The notes under the pieces are model-generated. The model did no database searches. It was not told the DNA's origin and was given only the letters and a program-made list of their open reading frames with translations. The position numbers and the translations under genes are program-made. A stretch of DNA of 64,000 nt from Pseudomonas graminis (GTDB taxonomy: Bacteria; Pseudomonadota; Gammaproteobacteria; Pseudomonadales; Pseudomonadaceae): contig NZ_SOCR01000017.1 in NCBI RefSeq assembly GCF_004364335.1, positions 1 through 64,000 on the forward strand, read 5' to 3'. Positions 1-8,567 of this stretch are shown here, one piece after another; the first letter of the stretch is position 1; every line of letters starts with the position of its first letter.

Positions 1-42
1 TTTCGGTAGCTCACGCAACGCAGGTTTCTTTTTGGTTGGCAT
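1..42 (-). CDS. IS256-family transposase, N-terminal fragment at window edge
   Basis: The reading frame starts at the ATG whose complement ends at base 42 and runs off the window; only MPTKKKPALRELPK is visible. A strong GGAGG ribosome-binding site lies at 50-54, at good spacing. This Lys-rich beginning resembles the N-terminus of Pseudomonas IS256-type transposases as I remember them. Only 14 residues are available, so the family call is tentative and the reading of the IS end at 65-97 depends on it. Confidence 0.5.
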   Translation of the reverse strand, partial: MPTKKKPALRELPK

Positions 43-97
43 ACATGCACCTCCTACTCATGTTATGCCCAAACACAAAATTTCTGACACCCCCGAG
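1..97 (-). mobile_element. End of an IS256-like insertion sequence (partial)
   Basis: Read on the minus strand, bases 97 to 65 give GGGGGTGTCAGAAATTTTG and onward, which looks like the terminal inverted repeat and leader of IS256-type elements, followed by the transposase start at 42. The outer boundary near 94-97 is estimated because the other end is outside the window. Bases 98-267 downstream hold nothing I can recognise. Confidence 0.45.
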
Positions 98-267
98 CAG
101 GCTGCTGCGGAGGTCTGCTTTGGGTCGAAAGCAGCCTTCCGTCATTGACCGCTACCGACCCAAGGCGGCCGGTTAGTCGCGGCAGAGTTCGCCCACCAAA
201 AAATGCGGATTGTCTGGCAACGTTCCGTGGCATTTCTTCCTGCGCACATCGCCGAGCAGCGCTTTTT

Positions 268-1149
268 CTACCAGCATTCCTCGGTCTCAAGGATCTGGCT
301 AATCAGGTTGCAAACAATTGGCGACTTTTCATGGCGTCGAAACAAAGCCCCTACCTCTGAAAAAATAGGAGGCCCGGCTATCTCCCTGAAAACCACATTG
401 GGCAGTCGGACAGTTTGAATCAGAACGCTGGGAATCACCGCCACGCCCGCGCCCAGTGCCACCTGGGTCAACACTGCGACCAGACTTCCCGGAACTGAAC
501 CAACGTATGGATCGAATCTCCCGCGCTCGGCCACCTCGCGCAATCCCAACTCTTGTTCAGGTAACACAAACACCTCACCCGCCAGCGCGCGTGGGGGAAT
601 GTCATCATCTGTTTTTGCGAGGATATGGTCAGCCGGCAACGCAAGGCAGAATCGGTCCCGGGCCAAAATACGACTGGAGATTGTGTCGGGCAGATGCACC
701 GGCATCCGTACAAAGGCCACATCAATCCGACCGTCCTCGAGAAGTGCTGTGAGCTGCTCGGTAGGGAGCTCTTTGGTGTTCACCATGACGTCTGGCCACC
801 GATTGCGAAAGCGCTGAACCTGGTTCTGAAGTACCCCAAAAAAAGCGGCTGAACCCACGTAGCCGATTTCCACTCGGCCAACCTGGCCTCGGCCTGCGCG
901 TTGGCCCACGCTAACAGCCCTCTCGAATTGCTCGAGAGCAGAGCGGGCTTCTGTGAGGAACGCTTCCCCAGCCGGCGTCAATGCGACAGACCGCTTTGTT
1001 CTGTTGAAGAGCCGAGCGTCCAACAAGCTCTCTACTTCCTGAATCTGCGCAGTCAGTGTTGGGGCAGAAATGCCCAAGTGCTCGGCCGAGCGTGAAAAAT
1101 GCAGATTTTCCGCAACGGTGACAAAGGAACGCAGGTGGCGAATATCCAT
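268..1149 (-). CDS. LysR-family transcriptional regulator
   Basis: This 293-residue protein has the standard LysR length. The N-terminal winged helix-turn-helix (about residues 1-60) begins MDIRHLRSFVTVAENLHFSR and has the usual SAPTLTAQIQEVE recognition region. An effector-binding domain occupies about 90-290. It is divergent from the secreted GlcG-like gene at 1234-1749, with about 85-110 bases between them, the classic arrangement for a LysR protein controlling its neighbour. The effector cannot be deduced. Confidence 0.9.
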   Translation of the reverse strand: MDIRHLRSFVTVAENLHFSRSAEHLGISAPTLTAQIQEVESLLDARLFNRTKRSVALTPAGEAFLTEARSALEQFERAVSVGQRAGRGQVGRVEIGYVGSAAFFGVLQNQVQRFRNRWPDVMVNTKELPTEQLTALLEDGRIDVAFVRMPVHLPDTISSRILARDRFCLALPADHILAKTDDDIPPRALAGEVFVLPEQELGLREVAERGRFDPYVGSVPGSLVAVLTQVALGAGVAVIPSVLIQTVRLPNVVFREIAGPPIFSEVGALFRRHEKSPIVCNLISQILETEECW

Positions 1150-1233
1150 AACAGCAGAACCCGGTATTCAGATTTTCTGAATTATAAAGCCAATCTTCTT
1201 TGTTGTTCCGAATTGTTGCTGCTGTTCCAATCA

Positions 1234-1749
1234 GTGGACTCAATCCTCCAGGAGTTCACTATTTTCCGTCTTCCTCATATCGCAACTGCCTTGGCCCTTG
1301 CCGGATCCCTTGCGCTTTTCGCTGTGCCGGCAGCAGCATCAGATTTGCCCAGTCAGCCAGTTCTGACGCTCGCCGCTGCTCAACAGATCCTCACGGCAGC
1401 GCAGACAAAAGCGCAAACCGCTGGGTGGCCGTGTGTGATCGCAGTGGTCGATAACGCCGGTTTGCCTATTCTCCTCGCTCGCATGGACAATGCCGCTGTG
1501 CCGGCAGGTGTCGAGCTGGCTCCCGGAAAAGCGCGCACCGCTGCTCTATTCCGACGTCCCAGCGGCGCGTTGGAAGACGCCATCAACGGCACCCGACCCG
1601 CCGCGATCACCGCCCAGGGCTTTGTGCTGTTGCGTGGAGGTTTTCCGATCATCGTCAACGGACACACCGTTGGGGCTGTTGGGGTATCTGCGGACACACC
1701 ACAGCACGATGAGGAGATCGCTCAAGCCGGTCTGGCTGCATTCAACTAA
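1234..1749 (+). CDS. Secreted GlcG/HbpS-family protein (start codon uncertain)
   Basis: The protein has a hydrophobic signal peptide ending in AVPAAASD and then the GlcG/HbpS (PF03928) fold, with conserved features such as VVDNAGLPILLARMD, PGKARTAALF and VGVSADTPQHDEEIAQAG. Family members bind haem or small ligands in the periplasm or sit beside oxidoreductases; the role here is unknown. The start is odd. The best ribosome-binding site, AGGAG at 1250-1254, is followed six bases later by ATT at 1261, not ATG. The nearest in-frame conventional start is GTG at 1234, with no clear Shine-Dalgarno, and an ATG at 1099 lies inside the divergent lysR gene. I give the GTG start but think translation from ATT 1261, or a mutated start, is possible. 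Confidence 0.7.
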   Translation: MDSILQEFTIFRLPHIATALALAGSLALFAVPAAASDLPSQPVLTLAAAQQILTAAQTKAQTAGWPCVIAVVDNAGLPILLARMDNAAVPAGVELAPGKARTAALFRRPSGALEDAINGTRPAAITAQGFVLLRGGFPIIVNGHTVGAVGVSADTPQHDEEIAQAGLAAFN

Positions 1750-2148
1750 ACGCCTTTCGGAATACCCTTTGCTTTTGCCAGTTGGGGCTATGGTGCTCTG
1801 CCTGACGATTGCAAAGCCGTTAATCTCTTTGAATTCAGCAACATTCTCGGCATCGTTGGATCACCTGCGCATTGAATACTGCCTGCCAATTGCTGGTTCC
1901 ATTTCGACGCTGCCGGCCCACATCATGTCGCAAGCGGCTGGGAGGGACAGACGGCTTTTGGCCGAAAGCGGACGCTGGTGACAGGCCCCTATAGCCCGCT
2001 TGGGTACACCAACTCCCCAGCCTGATTGGACTCAGTGCGGTTTCGTCATCATCATGAAATCGCAGGTTGGCAGGACACATCGTCCCGGGAAATATAGACG
2101 TCAGTGATCCGAATAAGCCATCGGGAAAGCAGGTAACGAGAAGAGGTC
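1750..2148. other. Intergenic stretch with no recognised gene
   Basis: About 400 bases between the GlcG-like gene and the acetyltransferase. Short open frames exist on both strands, but none has a ribosome-binding site or recognisable protein. No REP palindrome or terminator was seen. Confidence 0.5.
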
Positions 2149-2661
2149 ATGGAAATGTCTAACATTAAGCTCGCCCGGGTAACGCGCACCGATCTCGAAG
2201 AGCTTCTCCACGCGAATCGGGAAAGCCGGGATTACCACGGCCGCTGGGTACAGCCATTCACTACCGCCACAGGATTCGAGGAGTGGTATTCAGCTCAAAT
2301 CACAGGCGCTAGCGTTGGGCTATTGGCCCGCGATAGAGAATCGGGTCAGATAGTTGGAGTGACCAACCTGAGCCAGATTTTCTACAAAGGCTTTCAGAAC
2401 GCGTATCTCAGTTACTGGGGCATGGTCTCGTTTGCCGGGACGGGAAGGATGTCCCGGGCGGTGGAACTGACGACGAAGTATGCGTTTGAAGAGTTGGGTC
2501 TTCACCGTATTGAGGCGAACATTCAACCTGAAAATGTGCGTTCAATCGCGCTGGTCAAACGTCTCGGATTTCGGAAAGAGGGGTTCTCCCCGAAATACCT
2601 TCAGATCGCCGGCGTCTGGTGCGATCACGAGCGTTGGGCGCTTCTGGCCGATGAGCGTTAA
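2149..2661 (+). CDS. GNAT-family N-acetyltransferase, RimJ-like
   Basis: A 170-residue acetyltransferase of the RimJ/RimL type. It starts with an LARVTRTDLEELL N-terminus, has a central GVTNLSQIFYKGFQNAYLSY strand region, and ends with the acetyl-CoA segment LHRIEANIQPENVRSIALVK followed by LGFRKEG, the family hallmark. These enzymes transfer acetyl from acetyl-CoA to N-terminal alpha-amino groups or small amines; the acceptor here is unknown. ATG 2149 lies only three bases after AGAGG, so ATG 2155 (MSNIKL) is an equally good start. Confidence 0.88.
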   Translation: MEMSNIKLARVTRTDLEELLHANRESRDYHGRWVQPFTTATGFEEWYSAQITGASVGLLARDRESGQIVGVTNLSQIFYKGFQNAYLSYWGMVSFAGTGRMSRAVELTTKYAFEELGLHRIEANIQPENVRSIALVKRLGFRKEGFSPKYLQIAGVWCDHERWALLADER

Positions 2662-2705
2662 TCCGCGAGCAACGCCGTTGCGCAACTGAGCTGACTTGAT
2701 CTGCC

Positions 2706-3173
2706 TCAGCCCTTCCCTTTCAACTCCGTCAGCTTCTGCATCACACCCGCCGCCGTCTGTTCGCCCATCAACTGTTCACGCACTTTGCCTTTGTCGTCGA
2801 TGATGTAGGTCACCGGCAGGGCTTCGCTTTTCGGCAGGTCGTAGTGATCGGCCGGGTCCTGGGCCAGCACGGTGAAGGTGATGCCCAGCGCTTTGCTGGC
2901 GCTCTTCAGGTCTTCGCCCTGGAGGTTGTCGAAGTTGACGCCGAAGACGCTGACGTTCTGCCCTTTGACCTGCTCGGACAGGGTGTTCAGTTCGGGAATT
3001 TCGGTTCGGCACGGGCCGCACCATTCGGCCCAGTAATTGACCACCAGCCAGTGCTTGTCGACGCGGCTGCTGGCGACTTTTTCGCCATTCTGATCCGTGC
3101 CGAGGTCCACGCCGCACCCGCTGAGCAACAGACTTCCAATCAGTGCTGCCGCTGCTGCCAATCGCCTTGCCAT
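2706..3173 (-). CDS. TlpA-family thioredoxin-like lipoprotein
   Basis: A 155-residue protein with a lipoprotein signal (LLLSGC, lipidated Cys20) followed by a thioredoxin fold carrying WCGPC (Cys52 and Cys55), and a cis-Pro region at LPVTYIID. It is expected to be anchored in the periplasm and to reduce or shuffle disulfides, for example in cytochrome c maturation or protein repair. AAGGAA on the minus strand precedes the ATG at good spacing. It is divergent from arsC. Confidence 0.9.
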   Translation of the reverse strand: MARRLAAAAALIGSLLLSGCGVDLGTDQNGEKVASSRVDKHWLVVNYWAEWCGPCRTEIPELNTLSEQVKGQNVSVFGVNFDNLQGEDLKSASKALGITFTVLAQDPADHYDLPKSEALPVTYIIDDKGKVREQLMGEQTAAGVMQKLTELKGKG

Positions 3174-3308
3174 GATGCTGTTTCCTTCTAGGTGCTCTTT
3201 TTTTCCAGAAGCGCGCTACGCCGATGGTGCATCGCTCGCCGCGTGTTACCGGTCATTACCGTGACGCAGGTAGAATAGCCGCCACCTCAGGCAAGATGCG
3301 ACCCGCAA

Positions 3309-3662
3309 ATGACCGATCTCACGCTTTATCACAACCCGCGTTGCAGCAAATCCCGTGGCGCGCTGGAATTGCTTGAAGCCCGCGGCCTAACGCCGACCCT
3401 CATTCATTATCTCGAGACCCCACCCGACGCCGCGCAGCTGCGCGACCTGCTGGGCAAACTCGGCATCGGTGCTCGCGGACTGCTGCGCACCCGTGAAGAC
3501 GAGTACAAAACCCTGAACCTGGCCGACACCGGCCTGAGCGACGAGCAGCTGATCGCCGCCATGGCGGCGCATCCCAAGTTGATCGAACGCCCCATTCTCG
3601 TCGTCGGCGACAAGGCTGTGATTGGTCGTCCGCCGGAAAACATTCTGGAGATCCTGCCATGA
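3309..3662 (+). CDS. arsC: ArsC-family arsenate reductase-like protein
   Basis: A 117-residue ArsC/Spx-superfamily protein with the catalytic Cys12 in NPRCSKSRGALELL and the C-terminal RPILVVGDKAVIGRPPE block. The family uses glutaredoxin and glutathione to reduce arsenate to arsenite, but many chromosomal copies outside ars operons, like this one, have no proven arsenate role (YfgD type). Its stop overlaps the start of wrbA by four bases (ATGA), so the two are cotranscribed. Confidence 0.88.
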   Translation: MTDLTLYHNPRCSKSRGALELLEARGLTPTLIHYLETPPDAAQLRDLLGKLGIGARGLLRTREDEYKTLNLADTGLSDEQLIAAMAAHPKLIERPILVVGDKAVIGRPPENILEILP

Positions 3663-4264
3663 GCGCGCCGTACATTCTGGTCCTGTTTTACAGCCGTAAC
3701 GGCGCGACTGCGGAGATGGCACGGCAGATCGCCCGTGGCGTCGAGATGACCGGCATGGAAGCGCGGCTGCGCACCGTGCCGGCGGTGTCTACCGACTGCG
3801 AAGCCGTGGCGCCGAGCATTCCGGAGGCCGGCGCTTTATACGCCACCCTCGACGACCTGAAAAACTGCGCAGGCCTGGCCCTCGGCAGCCCGACCCGCTT
3901 CGGCAACATGGCCGCGCCGCTGAAATACTTTCTCGACGGCACCAGCAACCTGTGGCTGACCGGCGCACTGGTGGGCAAACCGGCCAGCGTGTTCACCTCC
4001 ACCGCCAGCCTGCACGGCGGCCAGGAAACCACGTTGCTGTCGATGCTGTTGCCCCTGCTGCATCACGGCATGCTCATCAGCGGCCTGCCCTACAGCGAAG
4101 CGGCGTTGATCGAAACCCGTGGCGGCGGCACCCCTTACGGCGCGAGTCATCACGCGGGTGCCGATGGCAAACGCGCGCTGGATGAGCATGAGACCATGCT
4201 GTGTCGATCGTTGGGTCAGCGGCTGGCGAAGACTGCGTTGTTGCTTGATCCGCCCAAGGGTTAA
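3659..4264 (+). CDS. wrbA: NAD(P)H:quinone oxidoreductase, WrbA type
   Basis: A 201-residue flavodoxin-like protein. The FMN phosphate loop is YSRNGATAEMARQIARG near the N-terminus, followed by GLALGSPTRFGNMAAPLKYFLD and the TSTASLHGGQETTLLSM block typical of WrbA. It should reduce quinones by two electrons in the cytoplasm and so limit redox cycling. It is translationally coupled to arsC. Confidence 0.9.
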   Translation: MSAPYILVLFYSRNGATAEMARQIARGVEMTGMEARLRTVPAVSTDCEAVAPSIPEAGALYATLDDLKNCAGLALGSPTRFGNMAAPLKYFLDGTSNLWLTGALVGKPASVFTSTASLHGGQETTLLSMLLPLLHHGMLISGLPYSEAALIETRGGGTPYGASHHAGADGKRALDEHETMLCRSLGQRLAKTALLLDPPKG

Positions 4265-4332
4265 TAGCCCAAGGCGTTGCTCGCAAGCGATTGCTGGAAC
4301 CCCTTGCTCAAACCGGGTCAAACACAGGGCGC

Positions 4333-4435
4333 TGTAGGAGCGTCTGGTCTGGGCCGCGTCCGGACGATTGCGGTGAATCAGTCAATAAATATGTTTTCAG
4401 ACAGATCGCATTCGCGGGCAAGCGCGCTCCTACAG
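4333..4435. repeat. REP pair (mixed types)
   Basis: The left element is the variant containing GTCTGGTCTGGGCC with ATCCGGA-like bases. The right element is the inverse of GAGCGCGCTTGCCCGCG. They face each other about 60 bases apart between wrbA and the Tag-like gene. Confidence 0.8.
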
Positions 4436-4505
4436 GGTCTGCGGTAAGCAGTGAGAGATGCGCTACGCCAGCAATCGCGCACATGAATTTTGTTTTGGAG
4501 AGGGC

Positions 4506-5177
4506 ATGCAAGACTACAAATGGCTCCATGAGTACTGTCTCAACCGCTTTGGTTCCGTCGCCGCCCTCGAGGCGCATCTGCCGCCCCCCGCCACGCCGAA
4601 AAAACTGAAAGCCCTCAGCGACGACCGTTACCTGTCGACCATGGCGCTGCGGGTGTTTCGTGCTGGCCTCAAGCACAGCCTGGTGGACGCCAAATGGCCG
4701 GCTTTCGAGCAGGCTTTCTTCGGCTTCGATCCGGAAAAGGTCACGCTGATGGGCGGCGATCATCTTGAACGCCTGATGCAGGACGCGCGGATCATTCGCC
4801 ACCTGGGCAAGCTCAAGAGCGTGCCCCGCAATGCGCAGCTCATCCTCGACATCGCCCACGAACACGGCAGCTTCGGCAATTTCATCGCTGAATGGCCGGT
4901 GACCGATATCGTCGGGTTGTGGCGTTACCTGTTCAAGCACGGCAATCAGATGGGCGGGCTGTCGTCACCGCGCTTCCTGCGCATGGTCGGCAAGGACACC
5001 TTTATCCCCAGCAATGACGTGGTCGCTGCGCTCAACGCGCAGAAGATCGTCGACCGCGTGCCCAGCAGCCAGCGTGATCAGGCGGCGGTGCAAGCGGCGT
5101 TCAATCAGTGGCATGCCGAGAGCGGACGGCCGATGTGTCAGCTGTCGATGATGTTGTCGTACACCGCCAACCATTGA
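4506..5177 (+). CDS. DNA-3-methyladenine glycosylase I-like (Tag superfamily), divergent
   Basis: The 223-residue product aligns with Tag across FDPEKVTLM...LMQDARIIRHLGKLKSVPRNAQ, the helix-hairpin-helix core of the glycosylase. The ATG at 4506 follows GGAGAGGGC. Unlike E. coli Tag it lacks the N-terminal Cys and the C-terminal His/Cys zinc ligands, and the LEGQQAGLSW base-pocket segment is replaced by LRVFRAGLKH, so the residues known to hold 3-methyladenine are missing. It may be a different glycosylase or a non-catalytic relative. Confidence 0.7.
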   Translation: MQDYKWLHEYCLNRFGSVAALEAHLPPPATPKKLKALSDDRYLSTMALRVFRAGLKHSLVDAKWPAFEQAFFGFDPEKVTLMGGDHLERLMQDARIIRHLGKLKSVPRNAQLILDIAHEHGSFGNFIAEWPVTDIVGLWRYLFKHGNQMGGLSSPRFLRMVGKDTFIPSNDVVAALNAQKIVDRVPSSQRDQAAVQAAFNQWHAESGRPMCQLSMMLSYTANH

Positions 5178-5225
5178 TCGTTTTGCCGGTGCAGTGAAAA
5201 GACACAGCGCGTAACAAATCGGAGG

Positions 5226-5237
5226 TCGTATACAATA
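5226..5237. promoter_or_regulatory. Putative operator of the hydroxyproline GntR regulator (site 1)
   Basis: TCGTATACAA lies 32 bases before the GTG start of the GntR gene. It matches the perfect palindrome TCGTATACGA before the ABC importer (11012) and CGTATACGA before the DapA-family gene (17482), which suggests autoregulation. Confidence 0.6.
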
Positions 5238-5267
5238 TTCGACATCCGCCCCTTTCGAGTCATTCGC

Positions 5268-5951
5268 GTGCCTTTTCTGCTTCCTGACGCCCCCAACCTC
5301 GGCGTCGCGCCCTCCGCGTCCGAGGTGATTGCCAAGCACCTGCGCGAGTCGATCATCTCCGGCCAGTTTGCCGAGGACGAGCCGATTCGTCAGGACGACA
5401 TCGCCCGCGTGTTCAACGTCAGCAAGATCCCCGTGCGTGAAGCGCTCAAACGCCTGGAAGCCGAAGGGCTGGTGCAGTTCCAGCGCAACAAGGGAGCCGT
5501 GGTCACGCGGATTTCCGAGCCGGAGCTGGCGCAGATCTTTGAAGTGCGGGTGCTGCTGGAAGTGCAGGCCATCCGCCTCGCCGTGCCAAGAATGACCGCT
5601 GCTCAGCTGGATCGGGCTCGGGCCATCTGTGACGAGTTCATGCGCGACGACGACATCGGACGCTGGGCCGAACTGAACTGGGCATTCCATACCTGCCTGT
5701 ATGAAGCGGCGCAGCGGCCATTTTTGCTGAACATGATTCGCTCGATCCACGACAAGGTTGAACGCTACCTGCGGGTGCAGATGAGCTTCGACGAAGGCAA
5801 GGAGCGCGCTGATCTGGAACACCGCGAGATCCTCAAGGCTTGTGCCGATCGTGACGTGGACAAAGCCGCCGAACTGATCGAGCACCACATCATCGGCGTC
5901 TGCCGAACCCTCTACGCCCACCTTCCCCACGCGGTGCTCAGCGAGACTTAA
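5268..5951 (+). CDS. GntR-family (FCD subfamily) regulator of the hydroxyproline cluster
   Basis: A 227-residue protein with an N-terminal GntR winged helix (about residues 10-75: LRESIISGQFAEDEPIRQDD, then VSKIPVREALKRLEAEGLV) and a C-terminal FCD ligand domain with the metal-binding pattern D...H...H seen in ELNWAFHTCLYEAA and HREILKACADRD...HH. The start is GTG at 5268. It opens the cluster and has a TCGTATAC site in its own promoter, so it probably represses the cluster until an intermediate binds. The ligand is inferred only from context. Confidence 0.88.
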   Translation: MPFLLPDAPNLGVAPSASEVIAKHLRESIISGQFAEDEPIRQDDIARVFNVSKIPVREALKRLEAEGLVQFQRNKGAVVTRISEPELAQIFEVRVLLEVQAIRLAVPRMTAAQLDRARAICDEFMRDDDIGRWAELNWAFHTCLYEAAQRPFLLNMIRSIHDKVERYLRVQMSFDEGKERADLEHREILKACADRDVDKAAELIEHHIIGVCRTLYAHLPHAVLSET

Positions 5952-6088
5952 TCGCCAGGGCGCTGTGCCGATTTCGTCATTGGCGAAGGTGAAATCGGTC
6001 AAGACCCCGGGCCTCGTTCGCGGCACTCTGACCCGCAATCGTGACCGCTCCGCGCCGCTTTCTGTATACCGGTTGTACAGCGCTTTTT

Positions 6089-6183
6089 GTAGGGCCGGCT
6101 TTAGCCGGGAAGAGGCCAGTGTTGGCACCACAAATCTTGCAGCGTGGCGACCGACGCCTTCCCGGCTGAAGCCGGTCCCACAG
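6089..6183. repeat. REP pair, GGCTTTAGCCGGG type
   Basis: GGGCCGGCTTTAGCCGGGAA faces its complement TTCCCGGCTGAAGCCGGTCCC about 50 bases later, between the GntR gene and the epimerase. Transcripts could fold it into a large hairpin. Confidence 0.85.
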
Positions 6184-6254
6184 GGGATCGTGGTGGCCAG
6201 TTACATCGGGTGTACGCAAAAGCCAGTTCCAGACTCAGTCCGACAGGGGAATAT

Positions 6255-7205
6255 ATGAAACGCATCCAGATCCTCGATTCTCACACCGGCGGCGAGCCGA
6301 CGCGCTTGGTGCTTGACGGCTTTCCCGATCTTGGGCGGGGCGGCATGGCCGAGCGGCGTCAGCTTCTGGCTGAACAGTTCGATGACTGGCGGGCGGCCAC
6401 CGTGCTCGAACCCCGCGGCAGCGATGTGCTGGTGGGTGCGCTGTTGTGTGAGCCGGTCGATCCCGAGGCGTGCGCCGGGGTGATCTTTTTCAACAACAGC
6501 GGCTACCTGGGCATGTGCGGCCACGGCACCATCGGGCTGGTGGTGTCGCTGGCGCATCTGGGCAGAATCGGCCCCGGCGTGCACCGCATCGAAACCCCGG
6601 TCGGCACGGTTCAGGCCACGCTGCACCACGACCGCTCCGTCAGCGTCGACAACGTGCCTTCCTACCGCTACCGCAAGGACTTCGTTGTCGAAGTACCTGA
6701 ACTGGGCAGTGTGACCGGCGACATCGCCTGGGGCGGCAACTGGTTTTTCCTGATCGCCGACCACGGCCTGAGCGTCGCCGCCGACAACCTCGATGCCCTC
6801 ACCGATTACACCTGGAAGGTCCGTCAGGCGCTGGAAAGCCAGGGCATTCGCGGCGAAGACGGCGGCGTCATCGACCACATAGAGCTGTTCGCCGACGACG
6901 ACCACGCCGACAGCCGCAACTTCGTGCTCTGCCCGGGCAAAGCCTACGACCGCTCGCCCTGCGGCACCGGTACCAGCGCCAAACTGGCGTGCCTGGCGGC
7001 AGACGGCAAACTTCAGCCCGGCACGCTGTGGCAGCAGGCCAGCGTGATCGGCAGCCAGTTCGAAGGCAGCTTCGTCTGGGAGCACGGCGAGCGGCAGACG
7101 GGCGACCGCATCGTGCCGACCATTCGCGGCCGCGCTTACATCAGCGCCGAAGCCACCTTGTTGCTGGACGACGAAGACCCGTTCGCCTGGGGCATTCGCT
7201 CGTGA
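6255..7205 (+). CDS. 4-hydroxyproline 2-epimerase
   Basis: A 316-residue proline racemase superfamily enzyme with both catalytic cysteines: Cys88 in MCGHGT and Cys236 in RSPCGTGTSAK. The family interconverts trans-4-hydroxy-L-proline and cis-4-hydroxy-D-proline by a two-base mechanism. The His after the first Cys (GHG) and the clustering with a D-hydroxyproline dehydrogenase favour the hydroxyproline epimerase over proline racemase. The gene overlaps the next by four bases (GTGA). Confidence 0.9.
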   Translation: MKRIQILDSHTGGEPTRLVLDGFPDLGRGGMAERRQLLAEQFDDWRAATVLEPRGSDVLVGALLCEPVDPEACAGVIFFNNSGYLGMCGHGTIGLVVSLAHLGRIGPGVHRIETPVGTVQATLHHDRSVSVDNVPSYRYRKDFVVEVPELGSVTGDIAWGGNWFFLIADHGLSVAADNLDALTDYTWKVRQALESQGIRGEDGGVIDHIELFADDDHADSRNFVLCPGKAYDRSPCGTGTSAKLACLAADGKLQPGTLWQQASVIGSQFEGSFVWEHGERQTGDRIVPTIRGRAYISAEATLLLDDEDPFAWGIRS

Positions 7206-8338
7206 GCGAGGCGCCCACGCTGCAAGGCCATGCCGCTGATGTGATCGTCATCGGCGGCGGCATCGTCGGCGCGGCCTGCGCCGATGAGCTGGCGTCCCAG
7301 GGTTTGCATGTGCTGGTGCTGGATAGTCAGCGCCCCGCCGCGACCGCTGCGGGCATGGGCCACTTGGTTGTTCTCGATCACAGCGCTGCCGAGTTGGCGC
7401 TGGGGGAATATTCAGTCAGGGCCTGGTGCGAGCTGGCCCCACAGATGCCGGACGACTGCGCGATGCGCACCAACGGCACCCTGTGGCTGGCCTGCAATGA
7501 AGAAGAAATGGCCGAAGCCGAGCGCAAGCATGCGGCGTTAAGGGAATACGGACTGGCGTGCGAGTTGCTGTCCGGCGCGGAACTGGCGCGTGCCGAGCCG
7601 TCATTGCGGTCCGGCCTGCTCGGCGCACTGAAAGTCAGCGGCGACGGCATTCTGTACGCGCCCAACGCCGCGCGCTGGCTGTTGCAGCGCCAGTCTTCCC
7701 GTGTGGTTCAGCGTCAGGCCGAAGTCGTGGAAGTCCAGGGCAACCGTGTTCGGCTGGCGAGTGGTGAATGGCTGCAAGCCCCGGCCGCGGTGCTGGCCAG
7801 CGGTATCTACGCCCGCGAACTTTGCCCTGACCTGCCGTTGCAAGCGAAGAAAGGCCACCTGTTGATCACCGACCGTTACCCCGTGCAGATCACCCACACG
7901 CTGGTCGAATTGGGCTACGTCACCAGCGCCCACAAGGGCAACGGCCCGTCGGTGGCGTTCAATGTGCAGCAGCGTCCGACCGGCCAGCTGTTCATCGGCT
8001 CATCGCGACAGTTCGACAACCATGACCCTGAAGTGGACGCGGCCATGCTCGGGCGGATGCTGCGCCGGGCCATGGATTTTCTCCCAGGCCTGGGCGACAT
8101 GACTGGCCTTCGCAGCTGGACCGGCTTTCGTTCCGCCAGCCCCGACGGTCAGCCGCTGATTGGCGAGCACCCGCATCAACCCGGCCTGTGGCTGGCGGTC
8201 GGGCACGAAGGCCTCGGCGTCACCACGGCCACCGGCACCGCCCGCTTGCTCGCCGCGCAACTGCTGCGCACCCCGCCGCCCCTCGACCTGGAACCCTATC
8301 TGCCGCAACGCTTTATCGGAGCCCGCGCCCATGCCTGA
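7202..8338 (+). CDS. D-hydroxyproline dehydrogenase, FAD (DAO-type) subunit
   Basis: A 378-residue FAD oxidoreductase of the DAO fold with the dinucleotide-binding GGGIVGAACADEL near residue 18 and the C-terminal SPDGQPLIGEHP...GHEGLGVTTATG FAD block. In known hydroxyproline operons this subunit oxidises cis-4-hydroxy-D-proline to pyrroline-4-hydroxy-2-carboxylate and works with the small iron-sulfur protein and second flavoprotein that follow. It uses a GTG start inside the previous gene's stop and overlaps the next gene by eight bases. Confidence 0.88.
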   Translation: MSEAPTLQGHAADVIVIGGGIVGAACADELASQGLHVLVLDSQRPAATAAGMGHLVVLDHSAAELALGEYSVRAWCELAPQMPDDCAMRTNGTLWLACNEEEMAEAERKHAALREYGLACELLSGAELARAEPSLRSGLLGALKVSGDGILYAPNAARWLLQRQSSRVVQRQAEVVEVQGNRVRLASGEWLQAPAAVLASGIYARELCPDLPLQAKKGHLLITDRYPVQITHTLVELGYVTSAHKGNGPSVAFNVQQRPTGQLFIGSSRQFDNHDPEVDAAMLGRMLRRAMDFLPGLGDMTGLRSWTGFRSASPDGQPLIGEHPHQPGLWLAVGHEGLGVTTATGTARLLAAQLLRTPPPLDLEPYLPQRFIGARAHA

Positions 8339-8567
8339 GTTGAGCATCGATGGTCAGCCCTTTCGCTTCGCCCAGGGCACTACGGTGGCCGCCGCGCTGA
8401 TGTCGAGCGGCGATCGCTGCAGCCGCACGTCGGTCAGCGGCCAGCGTCGCGCGCCTTTGTGCGGCATGGGCATCTGTCAGGAATGCCGGGTGAGCATCGA
8501 CGGCCTGCGCCGATTGGCCTGCCAGACGATCTGCCGCGACGGCATGCGGATCGAGACTCAGCCATGA
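8331..8567 (+). CDS. D-hydroxyproline dehydrogenase, small [2Fe-2S] subunit
   Basis: A 78-residue ferredoxin-like protein related to the HcnA/SoxA-type small subunits. The cluster ligands are visible as LCGMGICQECRV (C-x4-C-x2-C) with a further Cys about a dozen residues later (RRLACQT). It should pass electrons between the two flavoprotein subunits. It overlaps both neighbours by 4-8 bases, the mark of a co-translated complex. Confidence 0.88.
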   Translation: MPELSIDGQPFRFAQGTTVAAALMSSGDRCSRTSVSGQRRAPLCGMGICQECRVSIDGLRRLACQTICRDGMRIETQP

